18,388 nt of DNA from Ruminococcaceae bacterium UBA6416 (GTDB taxonomy: Bacteria; Bacillota; Clostridia; Oscillospirales; Acutalibacteraceae): assembly GCA_002438505.1 (NCBI GenBank), contig DJPI01000062.1, forward strand, positions 9,506 through 27,893, written 5' to 3'. Numbering within the stretch: the stretch's first letter is position 1; the number at the start of each line of letters is the position of its first letter. Below, piece by piece: positions 1-7,327 of this stretch. The translations under genes were made by a program, and so were the position numbers. Under the pieces are notes generated by a model. It saw only the letters and a list, made by a program, of their open reading frames with translations, had not been told where the DNA came from and did not search any database.

Positions 1-384
1 GAGCGTGAACGCCGTGAGGCAATTTTGCGCGCAGAGGGTGACAAGGAAAGCAAAATTCTTGTTGCACAGGGACAAAAGGAAGCAAAAATCCTTGCCGCTC
101 AAGCTGACAAGGAAGCCGCAATTCTTCAGGCCGATGCAGTGCGCGAAAGAAAAATCCGTGAGGCCGAGGGTGAAGCTCAGGCCATCATTGCCATTCAGAA
201 AGCTGAAGCTCAGGGTATTGCTCTCATCAATGAGGCTGCTCCCGGTCAGGGCGTTATTGCTTTGCGCTCGCTTGAGGCGCTTCAGAAGGTTGCCGATGGC
301 CAGGCAACAAAAATTATCATTCCCTCGGAGATTCAGTCCGTTGCAGGACTTGCAACCGGAATAAAGGAACTTGTTAAAGAATAA
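1..384 (+). CDS. SPFH/band 7 (stomatin/QmcA-like) protein, C-terminal part
   Basis: This gene enters from the left edge. The frame is open from base 1 and ends at TAA 382-384, giving 127 visible residues. The visible part is an Ala/Glu/Lys-rich heptad-like helix with repeated AE(G)DKE and AQGQKEA-type units, which is the coiled coil that follows the SPFH domain in stomatin/QmcA/HflK-like proteins. After it comes a short conserved end containing ALRSLEALQKVADGQATKI and IIPSEIQSVAG. Proteins of this family form large membrane-anchored oligomeric cages and associate with membrane proteases or microdomains. The membrane anchor and the SPFH domain lie outside the window. A partner NfeD-like gene would also be outside, so the exact subfamily cannot be decided. 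The gene converges on spo0A and shares a terminator with it. Confidence 0.85.
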   Translation, partial: ERERREAILRAEGDKESKILVAQGQKEAKILAAQADKEAAILQADAVRERKIREAEGEAQAIIAIQKAEAQGIALINEAAPGQGVIALRSLEALQKVADGQATKIIIPSEIQSVAGLATGIKELVKE

Positions 385-400
385 ATTCTTGCATAAAAGA

Positions 401-443
401 ACAGCCGGCATTTGCTTCAAAAGCAGATGTCGGCTGTTTTTTT
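401..443. terminator. Bidirectional Rho-independent terminator between the SPFH gene and spo0A
   Basis: A 16-bp stem (401-416 with 422-437, with G-U pairs on the RNA) encloses a 5-nt loop. It is followed on the plus strand by seven T residues (437-443). On the minus strand the flank is T-rich, so the same hairpin can end spo0A, whose stop codon is 451-453. Confidence 0.85.
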
Positions 444-450
444 CGCCATA

Positions 451-1224
451 TTAACAAGCTTGCATACTCAAACGCAGCTTGTCACTGATCATTGCAATGA
501 ACTCGGAATTTGTCGGCTTTCCCCGGCTGTTTTGAATTGTGTATCCAAAATATGAGCTGAGAACATCGACATCACCTCTGTCCCAGGCAACCTCAATTGC
601 ATGGCGAATTGCGCGTTCAACGCGCGAGGATGTTGTGTTGTTTTCCTTGGCAACGGTGGGGTATAATACTTTTGTTACGGCGTGCATCAGCTCAGGGTCT
701 CTGACGGTGAGCATAATTGCCATTCTCAGGTACTGATATCCCTTAATGTGAGCCGGAACTCCGATTTGACGCATGATGTCGGAAATAACAATTTCCAACT
801 CCTTGTTGTCTTTGATTGAAAACCGGGTGTTTTCATCACGCTTGCCGTTCCATTTAATCATTTTTACGACCCGTTCCGCAACAAACGAATAATCAACGGG
901 TTTTAAAAAATAATAATCGGCTCCGGCAGCGAGTGCTTCCTCTTCAAAGTGCGGATTTTCAACCGAGGACAGAACAAAACTCAGCGTTTTGTTTTTCTTC
1001 AGTTCCTCTCCGGCCTCTTCAAGAACACTTAGTGCATCAAGACTTGACATAAACGCGTCCATAACAACCGCATCCGGTTTTTCGATAAGGGCGGTATTAA
1101 TCAGTCTGCGTCCGTCTTTTTCAATAATTTTGACATTGCAGCCGTCGGCTTTCAAAAACTCAGCACAGCGTTCAATGTTCGGCGATCCCTCTCCGGCCAG
1201 GATAACATTTGCTTTCTTCGACAT
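451..1224 (-). CDS. spo0A: Sporulation master regulator Spo0A
   Basis: This is a response regulator that, when phosphorylated, binds 0A boxes and controls entry into sporulation. The 257 residues comprise an N-terminal receiver (about 1-125) and the Spo0A-specific DNA-binding domain (about 145-257). The latter carries the hallmark stretches IGVPAHIKGYQYLR, VLYPTVAKENNTT, SSRVERAIRHAIEVAW and KPTNSEFIAMISDKLRL. The phosphoacceptor Asp56 (VVMDAF), Ser86/87 in the Thr position and Lys109 (LKPVD) are present. The usual Asp-Asp metal pair is Gly11-Glu12, and the Pro and Gly after the phosphosite are Ser and Ala. ATG 1222-1224 is preferred over the upstream ATG at 1231-1233, because the AAAAGG ribosome site abuts the latter directly but lies about 9 nt from the former. 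It follows spoIVB, the usual clostridial neighbour, but is 157 nt away and has its own candidate promoter. Confidence 0.95.
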   Translation of the reverse strand: MSKKANVILAGEGSPNIERCAEFLKADGCNVKIIEKDGRRLINTALIEKPDAVVMDAFMSSLDALSVLEEAGEELKKNKTLSFVLSSVENPHFEEEALAAGADYYFLKPVDYSFVAERVVKMIKWNGKRDENTRFSIKDNKELEIVISDIMRQIGVPAHIKGYQYLRMAIMLTVRDPELMHAVTKVLYPTVAKENNTTSSRVERAIRHAIEVAWDRGDVDVLSSYFGYTIQNSRGKPTNSEFIAMISDKLRLSMQAC

Positions 1225-1271
1225 TGTTACCATCCTTTTAAAAATGTTTTGTGATTAATTCTCACATACGA

Positions 1272-1300
1272 ATGGTAGCACAAACTTTATTATTTTGCAA
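1272..1300 (-). promoter_or_regulatory. Candidate sigma-A promoter of spo0A
   Basis: On the minus strand, TTGCAA (1295-1300, 4 of 6 to consensus) is separated by exactly 17 nt from TACCAT (1272-1277, 4 of 6). It sits 48 nt upstream of the chosen spo0A start. The match is moderate and was found by eye. No convincing sigma-H promoter was found in the same gap. Confidence 0.35.
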
Positions 1301-1309
1301 GGTGAATTT

Positions 1310-1316
1310 TGTCGAA
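1310..1316 (+). promoter_or_regulatory. Candidate 0A box (Spo0A binding site) upstream of spo0A
   Basis: TGTCGAA matches the 7-bp core of the 0A box exactly. It lies 9 bp upstream of the candidate -35 of spo0A, a position suited to autoregulation as known in Bacillus and Clostridium. A 7-mer is short, so chance is not excluded. Confidence 0.45.
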
Positions 1317-1381
1317 AATATTAATTAGTTTAAAAAAATTGCTTTCATTGTGAGAATACTATCATTTTTGGCGATTCAGTG

Positions 1382-2599
1382 CTATGCTGCGCTTTCATTT
1401 TTATCGTTTAATGCGTCGTCCTGCATTTCAATCATGCGCTCGGCAAAAATCGCATATCCTCTGTCCGGCTCATTGACAAAAACGTGGGTAACAGCCCCAA
1501 CAAGCTTTTTGTTCTGAATTATCGGACTTCCGCTCATTCCCTGAACAATGCCGCCCGTTTTTTCAAGGAGCCTTTTGTCTGTTATTCTTATAACCATGTT
1601 TCTGTTGTCATTGCTTTCCGGTGAGATTTTTTCAATTTCGATGTCATAATATGCCGGACCGTTTTTGTCCACCGTTGAAATTATTGAGGCCTTTCCGGTT
1701 TTAACCTCACTTTTTACGGCAACGGGGATTTCAGCTTTTTTCATGTCAGCGTTTTTCAAAACACCGAACACACCCGAGACGGTATTTGCATAAAGTTCAC
1801 CAAACACAAGCCCCGTGAAGCTTCCGCAAAGCTCACCGGCCTCACCGGCCTTTCCCTTTGTGCAGCCGTTAACGGTTGCCTCAACAACATCCCCCTCCGA
1901 AAGCGGAAGAATTTTTCCGGTGTCAACGTCACAAATTGCATGACCAAGGCCGCCATATGCACCGGTTGATTTTTCAAAAAAAGTCAGCGTTCCAATGCCT
2001 GCCGCGCTGTCTCTGATCCAAAGCCCGCCGATATATTTCCCCTGAGCGGAAGAATATGCAGGTGTAAAAAGAGTCTCATATGAACGTCCATCCCTTTCAA
2101 AAACAATACGCAAAGCCGAACCACCGCTCTCTGAAATCAGCTTTGCAACCTGTGTGTGATTCCTAACGGTGACCGAATTAATGCTTAGAATTATGTCTCC
2201 CTTTTCAATTCCCGCTTCCTGCGCCGGGCAGCACATTCCCGAGTCGGTATCAACCTTATCGGTTGAAACAACAACAACGCCGCGTGTATACAGCCTCAGC
2301 CCAAAAATTTCTCCGGACGGAACAACATACCGCCTTTTTTGGAATTTTACACGCGAATTTTTGACAGGTATTGCCTTAAAAAGGTTCACTTTGACATCTA
2401 TGGTTTTGTCCGCACCGGCTCTTGTTGCAGTGTCCTGTTCAAGAGGCTGAAGCGAATAAATCATTTTGATTGACATTTTTCCGAAATCGAGCGAGGAAAA
2501 TTCGTCCGGTATTGAAACAAAGCCGAAAACCAAAAGACCAAGCGCAACAACTACCGTTGAAATAACAAAAGCACGAAAAAATTTAATCATTTTTACCAT
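1382..2599 (-). CDS. spoIVB: SpoIVB peptidase (S55 family), forespore signalling protease
   Basis: SpoIVB is a serine peptidase secreted from the forespore. In Bacillus it triggers sigma-K activation by cleaving SpoIVFA. The 405 residues contain an N-terminal membrane anchor (about 8-30), a PDZ domain (about 100-180, with the AGIEKGDIILSI stretch) and the S55 peptidase domain. The catalytic set is visible: His220 in YGGLGHAICD, Asp341 in RITDKRL and Ser356 in VQGMSGSPI. The Asp-to-Ser spacing of 15 is the same as I recall for B. subtilis SpoIVB. The start at 2599 is fixed by a near-perfect GGAGGTG Shine-Dalgarno site 5 nt upstream. It lies directly upstream of spo0A in the same direction, the common spoIVB-spo0A pair. 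A terminator separates it from the S41 gene further upstream. Confidence 0.95.
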   Translation of the reverse strand: MVKMIKFFRAFVISTVVVALGLLVFGFVSIPDEFSSLDFGKMSIKMIYSLQPLEQDTATRAGADKTIDVKVNLFKAIPVKNSRVKFQKRRYVVPSGEIFGLRLYTRGVVVVSTDKVDTDSGMCCPAQEAGIEKGDIILSINSVTVRNHTQVAKLISESGGSALRIVFERDGRSYETLFTPAYSSAQGKYIGGLWIRDSAAGIGTLTFFEKSTGAYGGLGHAICDVDTGKILPLSEGDVVEATVNGCTKGKAGEAGELCGSFTGLVFGELYANTVSGVFGVLKNADMKKAEIPVAVKSEVKTGKASIISTVDKNGPAYYDIEIEKISPESNDNRNMVIRITDKRLLEKTGGIVQGMSGSPIIQNKKLVGAVTHVFVNEPDRGYAIFAERMIEMQDDALNDKNESAA

Positions 2600-2686
2600 T
2601 TTTTCACCTCCGTGCGGTGATTAAGCCGCAATAATAATTTGCGCGGAAAAAGCGAACAATATAATCGGTAAATCAAGCCGCAAAAC

Positions 2687-2741
2687 AAAAAAGCCACAAA
2701 ACCGCAAATCCATAACGGATAACGCGGAATTGTGACTTTTT
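2687..2741 (-). terminator. Rho-independent terminator after the S41-family gene
   Basis: A long interrupted hairpin is formed by an outer arm at 2688-2699 with 2730-2741, then CCGC with GCGG, then ATCC with GGAT around a 5-nt loop. On the minus strand it ends in six T residues (2692-2687). It separates the ftsE operon from spoIVB. The plus strand also has five T residues at 2737-2741. Confidence 0.75.
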
Positions 2742-2764
2742 GTTAAATCAGTTTTTTCAGACGC

Positions 2765-3943
2765 TCACGTCTGGGTCAGAATTGCGGCAGCATCAAGGAA
2801 CTGACTGTCCGAGCCGATATCCGGCGCTTTTCCTTTGAGCGCAGATTCTCTGTCCGGAATCAAGCCGGAGTTGTTGTATGCTTCGCTTTTATATGGCTTG
2901 ATTATGCCGGTTGAAAGCAAAACAGCGTTTCCGTCGGTGAGCTTAAAGGCTTTCGGAACAAGGGCAACACCCTTGGTTTTTGTTCCAACAAGAATACCTT
3001 TTGAAAAATCGCGAATATTGCAGGCGAAAAGCTCGGCCGCCGCCTCAGTATTTTCATTGATAAGAACGGCAACAGGCAATCCGACCTCGCCGGCGGTTGT
3101 GACAAATTTTTGAATCACGTTTCCGGCGCTGTCCAAAACGGTCGCCGCCGGAACGCCGGAATCGTTGACCGGAACAAAAACATCCAGAGCTTCCATTGCG
3201 TTTTCATAGTTGGTGCTTGAATTGTTTCTGACGTCTATAACGAGTGCGCTGACCTTTGAGTCTGTCAACGACTGAACGGCAGACTTAACCTGATTTGCGG
3301 TTGTTGAAAAGAACTCGGAAATTTTGACATATCCGACATTGCCATTGGTTTTTGAAAGCACGGACTGAGCCTCATAACCCTTGATGATATTCACGGTGGT
3401 TTCGGTCTTTCCACGCTTATATGTAACATTGACCGCAGTAAGCTTGTCACCTTCAAGCTTTGAGGAGAGCTCATCAAAATTGCTTGCGTCAAGCATTATT
3501 CCGTCAAAAGCAATTATGACATCGCCGACCCGAAGGCCGCTGCTTTGAGCCGGAGAGCCGCTGTATACCGCCGTTATTTTGATTTTGCTATCCGCAGTTT
3601 TTGCGCTTTTGATGCCGATGCCATACATATTTCCCTGAATGCCGGAGACATATCCGGCGTATTCATCAGCGTTCATAAATTTTGAATATGGGTCTTTAAG
3701 TCCTGAAACATATCCCCCGGCAAGCGCGGCCTTAAGACTTGCTTCATCACTTCCGGAATAATAATTGTTTTTGATTATTCCGTCAAGCTCATCAAGAACC
3801 GCATATCTCTCAAGCTTTTCCGGCAAGCCTTTCAAAAGGTCGTTATATTCCCTGTTGACGATATTCATGGTTACGGCGCTTGAAACGGCGATGGCAAGAA
3901 TGAGTATTCCAACGGCAAGTCCCAATGATATTTTTTTGTTCAT
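2765..3943 (-). CDS. S41 family (CtpB-like) PDZ protein with a lost catalytic serine, probable pseudopeptidase
   Basis: The layout is that of C-terminal processing peptidases: an N-terminal membrane anchor (about 5-26), a helical segment with the KDPYSKFMNADEY motif, a PDZ domain (about 100-175) and the S41 core (about 200-350). Position next to ftsEX and an M23 gene recalls B. subtilis ctpB. The active site is degraded. The motif that normally reads S-A-S-A-S-E is T-E-A-A-A-E (299-304), so the nucleophile position (E. coli Prc Ser430) is Ala301. The NPGG stretch of the oxyanion region reads NSST (241-244). A lysine, Lys324, remains near the expected place, but only if a two-residue gap is allowed. 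The frame is intact and well conserved otherwise, so this is not a decayed gene. ATG 3943 is chosen over an in-frame upstream start at 4003 because GGGGAG lies about 8 nt before it. Confidence 0.85.
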   Translation of the reverse strand: MNKKISLGLAVGILILAIAVSSAVTMNIVNREYNDLLKGLPEKLERYAVLDELDGIIKNNYYSGSDEASLKAALAGGYVSGLKDPYSKFMNADEYAGYVSGIQGNMYGIGIKSAKTADSKIKITAVYSGSPAQSSGLRVGDVIIAFDGIMLDASNFDELSSKLEGDKLTAVNVTYKRGKTETTVNIIKGYEAQSVLSKTNGNVGYVKISEFFSTTANQVKSAVQSLTDSKVSALVIDVRNNSSTNYENAMEALDVFVPVNDSGVPAATVLDSAGNVIQKFVTTAGEVGLPVAVLINENTEAAAELFACNIRDFSKGILVGTKTKGVALVPKAFKLTDGNAVLLSTGIIKPYKSEAYNNSGLIPDRESALKGKAPDIGSDSQFLDAAAILTQT

Positions 3944-3959
3944 AAACTTCTCCCCAGTT

Positions 3960-3995
3960 AAAAAGCCAAAGGAACAGCGGTGAGCGCCGTTCCTT
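3960..3995 (-). other. Intercistronic hairpin between the M23 and S41 genes
   Basis: AAGGAAC (3969-3975) pairs with GTTCCTT (3989-3995) and an inner GCG with CGC. On the minus strand a run of five T residues (3964-3960) follows after a 4-nt gap. It lies immediately upstream of the ribosome site of the S41 gene, so it may be a leaky terminator or an mRNA-stabilising hairpin. No test of stability was possible here. Confidence 0.4.
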
Positions 3996-4027
3996 CGGAG
4001 CATTTTTGAATTTTAACTCACCGCCCG

Positions 4028-5416
4028 TTAAGGCTTTGAAACATAGTTCGCCGGGTTCTGCTTTTCGCCGTTATAGCGAACTTCAAAATGAAGGTGGGGG
4101 CCGGTTGAATTGCCCGTGCTTCCAACATTCGCAATCTGCTGACCCTTTGAAACCTGCTGGCCGGTTTCAACGCAAAGATTGGAGCAATGTCCGTATACGG
4201 TTGAAAAACCATCTCCGTGGTCAATAACAACATATCGTCCGTATCCGGTTGTTCCCCAGACCGCCGCAATTACCGTTCCGGCGCGTGAGGCGTATATCGG
4301 CTTCCCGTACACACCGCTTGCGGAGATATCTATTCCGCCGTGGAAGCTCCAGCCGGAAACTGAAGCACTTCTGTTTCCGTAAGGACTGCTGATATAGCAC
4401 GATATATTTCCAAGCGGCCAAGCCCAGCTGTCATTGCTTTTATAAACCTTTCCGCCCGAGCTTCCGGAGCCTGAGGATCCGGTTGTTGCCGCCGGATCAT
4501 TATTTGAAGCGTAAAGCGTTGTTCCCTGAGTTGTTGAAACCTCCGTTGCCTGATAGTTTTTGATTATGGCTTCAATTTCCTTATCCGCAGCGGCGCGTTC
4601 AGATTCAAGGTTTTTAATGTAATTTTCATAGACGGCACTGCTTTTATCAAGCTGAGCAATATAGCTTTCAACATCCGCATAATCGCTTTCAAGCTCTTTG
4701 ACCGCTTTTTCATATTCGGCTTTTTTTGCGGTAAGCTGAGTTTTGCTCTCAATGCGTTCTTTTTTGTTTTCGGCAACCTCGTTTTGCTTATCATTCAGCT
4801 TGTTCTGCTTTTTTTCAAGAGTTGTCTTTGTTTTTTTCAGCGTTGCAACCTCGCTTTTGAACTTGTCAATAACCTTTTTGTCGCTTTCGCTCATTCGCTT
4901 CATCATTTCAAGCCTTGTTAAAAACGAGGCAAGACTGTCCGCACCCATGAGAATTTTTAAAGTGGAATCGTTTCCTGTAATATATGCGGCACGCATCTTC
5001 TGGGAAAGCTGGGTTTTTGAGCTTTTGATGCTGTTGACGGTTTTTGTAATCTGCTCTGAGGCAATTTTAATTTCGTCATTGATAACATCAATTTCAGTGT
5101 TAAGCTGTTTGAGCTGTTTGTCAAGCGTATCAATTTCACTATCCAGCTCCTCAACCTGCGATTTGAGGTTAGTGGTTTTTTTCTCGTTGGCAGCAATCTG
5201 GCTTTTGAGGGTATCAAGATATTCCTGCTGAGACTCCTTTTTTCCTTTCAGCTCGGAAAGCTTGCTTTTATTACTCTTGATCTCGCTGTCAATCCTGTCA
5301 AGCTCCGCCTCAAGCTCCTGCCTTGTTGCGGCGTGGGCAATGGGCGATGGCACGGCGCAAAACGCCGCGCTGAAAATAAGAACAATGCATATAAGCGCCG
5401 CAACTTTCCTTTTCAT
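4028..5416 (-). CDS. Coiled-coil M23 (LytM) peptidoglycan endopeptidase, CwlO/EnvC-like
   Basis: This is a secreted cell-wall hydrolase or hydrolase activator, probably gated by FtsEX. The 462 residues start with a signal peptide (about 1-30, AHA before ATRQ). A long coiled coil follows (about 31-290, many Lys/Glu heptads), then a Ser/Gly-rich linker (about 300-325) and a C-terminal M23 domain (about 330-462). All zinc and catalytic residues of an active LytM domain are visible: His359 and Asp363 (FHGGID), His410 (VYGH), and His441 and His443 (GPHLHFEV). The chosen start is ATG 5416 with GGAGG 9 nt upstream; in-frame GTG and TTG codons just before it are worse placed. It follows ftsX by 86 nt in the same direction. 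In Bacillus, FtsEX activates the related coiled-coil hydrolase CwlO, and in E. coli it acts through EnvC. The same partnership is inferred here. Confidence 0.9.
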   Translation of the reverse strand: MKRKVAALICIVLIFSAAFCAVPSPIAHAATRQELEAELDRIDSEIKSNKSKLSELKGKKESQQEYLDTLKSQIAANEKKTTNLKSQVEELDSEIDTLDKQLKQLNTEIDVINDEIKIASEQITKTVNSIKSSKTQLSQKMRAAYITGNDSTLKILMGADSLASFLTRLEMMKRMSESDKKVIDKFKSEVATLKKTKTTLEKKQNKLNDKQNEVAENKKERIESKTQLTAKKAEYEKAVKELESDYADVESYIAQLDKSSAVYENYIKNLESERAAADKEIEAIIKNYQATEVSTTQGTTLYASNNDPAATTGSSGSGSSGGKVYKSNDSWAWPLGNISCYISSPYGNRSASVSGWSFHGGIDISASGVYGKPIYASRAGTVIAAVWGTTGYGRYVVIDHGDGFSTVYGHCSNLCVETGQQVSKGQQIANVGSTGNSTGPHLHFEVRYNGEKQNPANYVSKP

Positions 5417-5502
5417 CACCAAAGACCTCCTTTTTTTGCCTTTTGGCGAAAAACCATGAATGAAACATAAACTTCAAAGAAAAACACCCAAGAAACCGCG
5501 GT

Positions 5503-6477
5503 TTAAATATCGTTAGCCTCGCTGCCTTCCTTTTTAAGATATTTTCTGATTGAAACAACACTTCCGAATGAGCCAAGGAGCATTCCGGAAACAAAATATC
5601 CGATAACGAGAACATACCAGAAATCCGAAATTGCAACAACCGAACTTCCGAAAAGAGAGAACAGCGAGTTCAGCGCGTCACCCTCGGTAATTTCAACAAC
5701 ATAGGTCAGAATCATCGCAATGAGACCGGATATAAGGCCTATGGCAATGCCCTCAATCATGAACGGCCAACAGATGAAAACATTCGTTGCACCAACAGAC
5801 TTCATGACCTGGATATCAACCTTTCTTGAAACCATTGTGATTTTGATTGTGTTCGCAATAATGAACAGTGAAACAACAATTAAAATTGCAACAATGATAA
5901 GACAGATGAATGTTACGGATTTTTGCAGAGTTGAAATCTGCTTGATAATCTCCTGACTTTCGCGCACCGATTCAACATTCGCAACGGCCTTGATTGCCGC
6001 AAGAGTTGTTGAAAACTCGGCAATATTGCTGACGGTTATCCGGTATGAATCCGGAAGCGGATTTTCAATCACACCGTCAATCATGTTCCGCTCAACGCCG
6101 AAATCCTGAAGCTGTTCATTGAAGCCCTCCTCTTTTGAAACATACTGAACATCAGTAACATTCTCAATGGCCTTGAGGTCGGTTTCAACCTGCTTTTTTG
6201 CGGCTTCATCAATGCCGTCCTTGACAAAGGCAACAACAACATTCTGCTTTTCAACATCGGAAACCAAGGTTCTCATATTGAAAAGCAGCAGAAACGAAAC
6301 GCCGATGAGAAGGAGACACGCCGTTAAAACGCTGATTGAGGAAAGCGACATGCTCCTGTTTGCAACAAGGTTGCGCAGACCCATTTTTGTCAGGTACGAT
6401 GTGTTAAGTCCGCCGGAAGAACCGGAGCGGCTCTTTTTCTTTTTGGCTTTTGCCTTGGTTGTTTTATTCGCCATCAT
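5503..6477 (-). CDS. ftsX: Cell division ABC transporter-like permease FtsX
   Basis: FtsX is the membrane half of the FtsEX complex, which transmits ATP hydrolysis to periplasmic or extracellular wall hydrolases. The 324 residues have the FtsX topology: a Lys/Ser-rich cytoplasmic tail (1-45), TM1 (about 46-67), an extracellular domain (about 68-186), and TM2, TM3 and TM4 at about 187-210, 240-261 and 287-310. The conserved segment KVDIQVMKSVGATNVFI lies between TM2 and TM3. A longer open frame extends upstream to 6744, but it runs antisense to nothing and lies inside ftsE in another frame. ATG 6477 is chosen because AGGA lies 8 nt upstream and translation then overlaps the end of ftsE by 14 nt, the usual coupled arrangement. 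Confidence 0.95.
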   Translation of the reverse strand: MMANKTTKAKAKKKKSRSGSSGGLNTSYLTKMGLRNLVANRSMSLSSISVLTACLLLIGVSFLLLFNMRTLVSDVEKQNVVVAFVKDGIDEAAKKQVETDLKAIENVTDVQYVSKEEGFNEQLQDFGVERNMIDGVIENPLPDSYRITVSNIAEFSTTLAAIKAVANVESVRESQEIIKQISTLQKSVTFICLIIVAILIVVSLFIIANTIKITMVSRKVDIQVMKSVGATNVFICWPFMIEGIAIGLISGLIAMILTYVVEITEGDALNSLFSLFGSSVVAISDFWYVLVIGYFVSGMLLGSFGSVVSIRKYLKKEGSEANDI

Positions 6478-7285
6478 TTTCACCGTCCTTTTTAAGCTCC
6501 GCCTGAACCTGGGCGTGAGCGGCCGCAATTTCCGCACTCGCGTTGGCGGCGGCGGTTTCAACGCTGCTTGCGGCGGCCTGTCTAACCGGCTGAGCAGGCG
6601 TTGCCTTGAGCGATGAACGCGGAGGAATGTCCGAAACAATCTTTCCGTTTTCAATCGTAACAATTCTGTGGTCAAACTGGTGAACAAGCTCAAGGTCATG
6701 GGTAACAACAACAACCGTTGCGCCGAGCGCATTGATTTTGTCAAACAAAGTCATGATATCACCGGAAAGAACCGGGTCAAGGTTTCCGGTTGGCTCATCG
6801 GCAATAATGACCGCCGGGTTGTTGACAAGCGCACGTGCTATTGCAACCCTCTGACGCTCACCGGTGGATAGCTGATTGGGAAAATTCCTCGCCTTTGAAG
6901 AAAGGTCAACAAGCTTGAGAACATAGCGGACGCGCTTTGTGATTTTCCTTTCACCCATACCGATAACGCGCAGCGCAAACGCCACATTATCATAAACGGT
7001 CATTTTCGGAATAAGTCTGAAATCCTGGAAAACAATTCCGAGCATTCTGCGCAGATACGGGAGCTCGCGGCGCTTCATGGAGGTCAGGTTGTATGGTCCG
7101 ACGGTGACAACGCCGGTGTCAACCTTTTCCTGCCCCATGATAACGCTGAGGAAGGAGCTTTTTCCGGCGCCGGAAGCGCCGACAACAAAAACAAACTCGC
7201 CGTCATCAATTTTGACATTGACGTTATCAAGCGCAACGGCTCCGTTTGTCTTATATTTCATAGTGACATTTTTAAATTCAATCAT
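6464..7285 (-). CDS. ftsE: Cell division ATP-binding protein FtsE with an alanine-rich C-terminal tail
   Basis: FtsE is the ATPase of the FtsEX complex. The 273 residues contain Walker A GASGAGKS (36-43), the Q-loop (FQD, Gln87), a slightly altered signature LSTGE (139-143, usually LSGGE), Walker B with the catalytic Glu (IIADEP, 160-165) and the switch His196 (VVTHD). The core ends near residue 222, close to the usual FtsE length. It is followed by about 50 extra residues rich in Ala, Gln and Glu (AANASAEIAAAHAQVQAEL). ATG 7285 (MIEFKNVT) is the normal FtsE start; the upstream TTG at 7303 is not needed. The ribosome site is weak (AGTGG). The regulator gene ends 42 nt upstream in the same direction, so the two are probably cotranscribed. 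Confidence 0.95.
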   Translation of the reverse strand: MIEFKNVTMKYKTNGAVALDNVNVKIDDGEFVFVVGASGAGKSSFLSVIMGQEKVDTGVVTVGPYNLTSMKRRELPYLRRMLGIVFQDFRLIPKMTVYDNVAFALRVIGMGERKITKRVRYVLKLVDLSSKARNFPNQLSTGERQRVAIARALVNNPAVIIADEPTGNLDPVLSGDIMTLFDKINALGATVVVVTHDLELVHQFDHRIVTIENGKIVSDIPPRSSLKATPAQPVRQAAASSVETAAANASAEIAAAHAQVQAELKKDGENDGE

Positions 7286-7327
7286 TTTAAACCACTTTCG
7301 CAAAAATATTTACACCGACAGGCAAAA

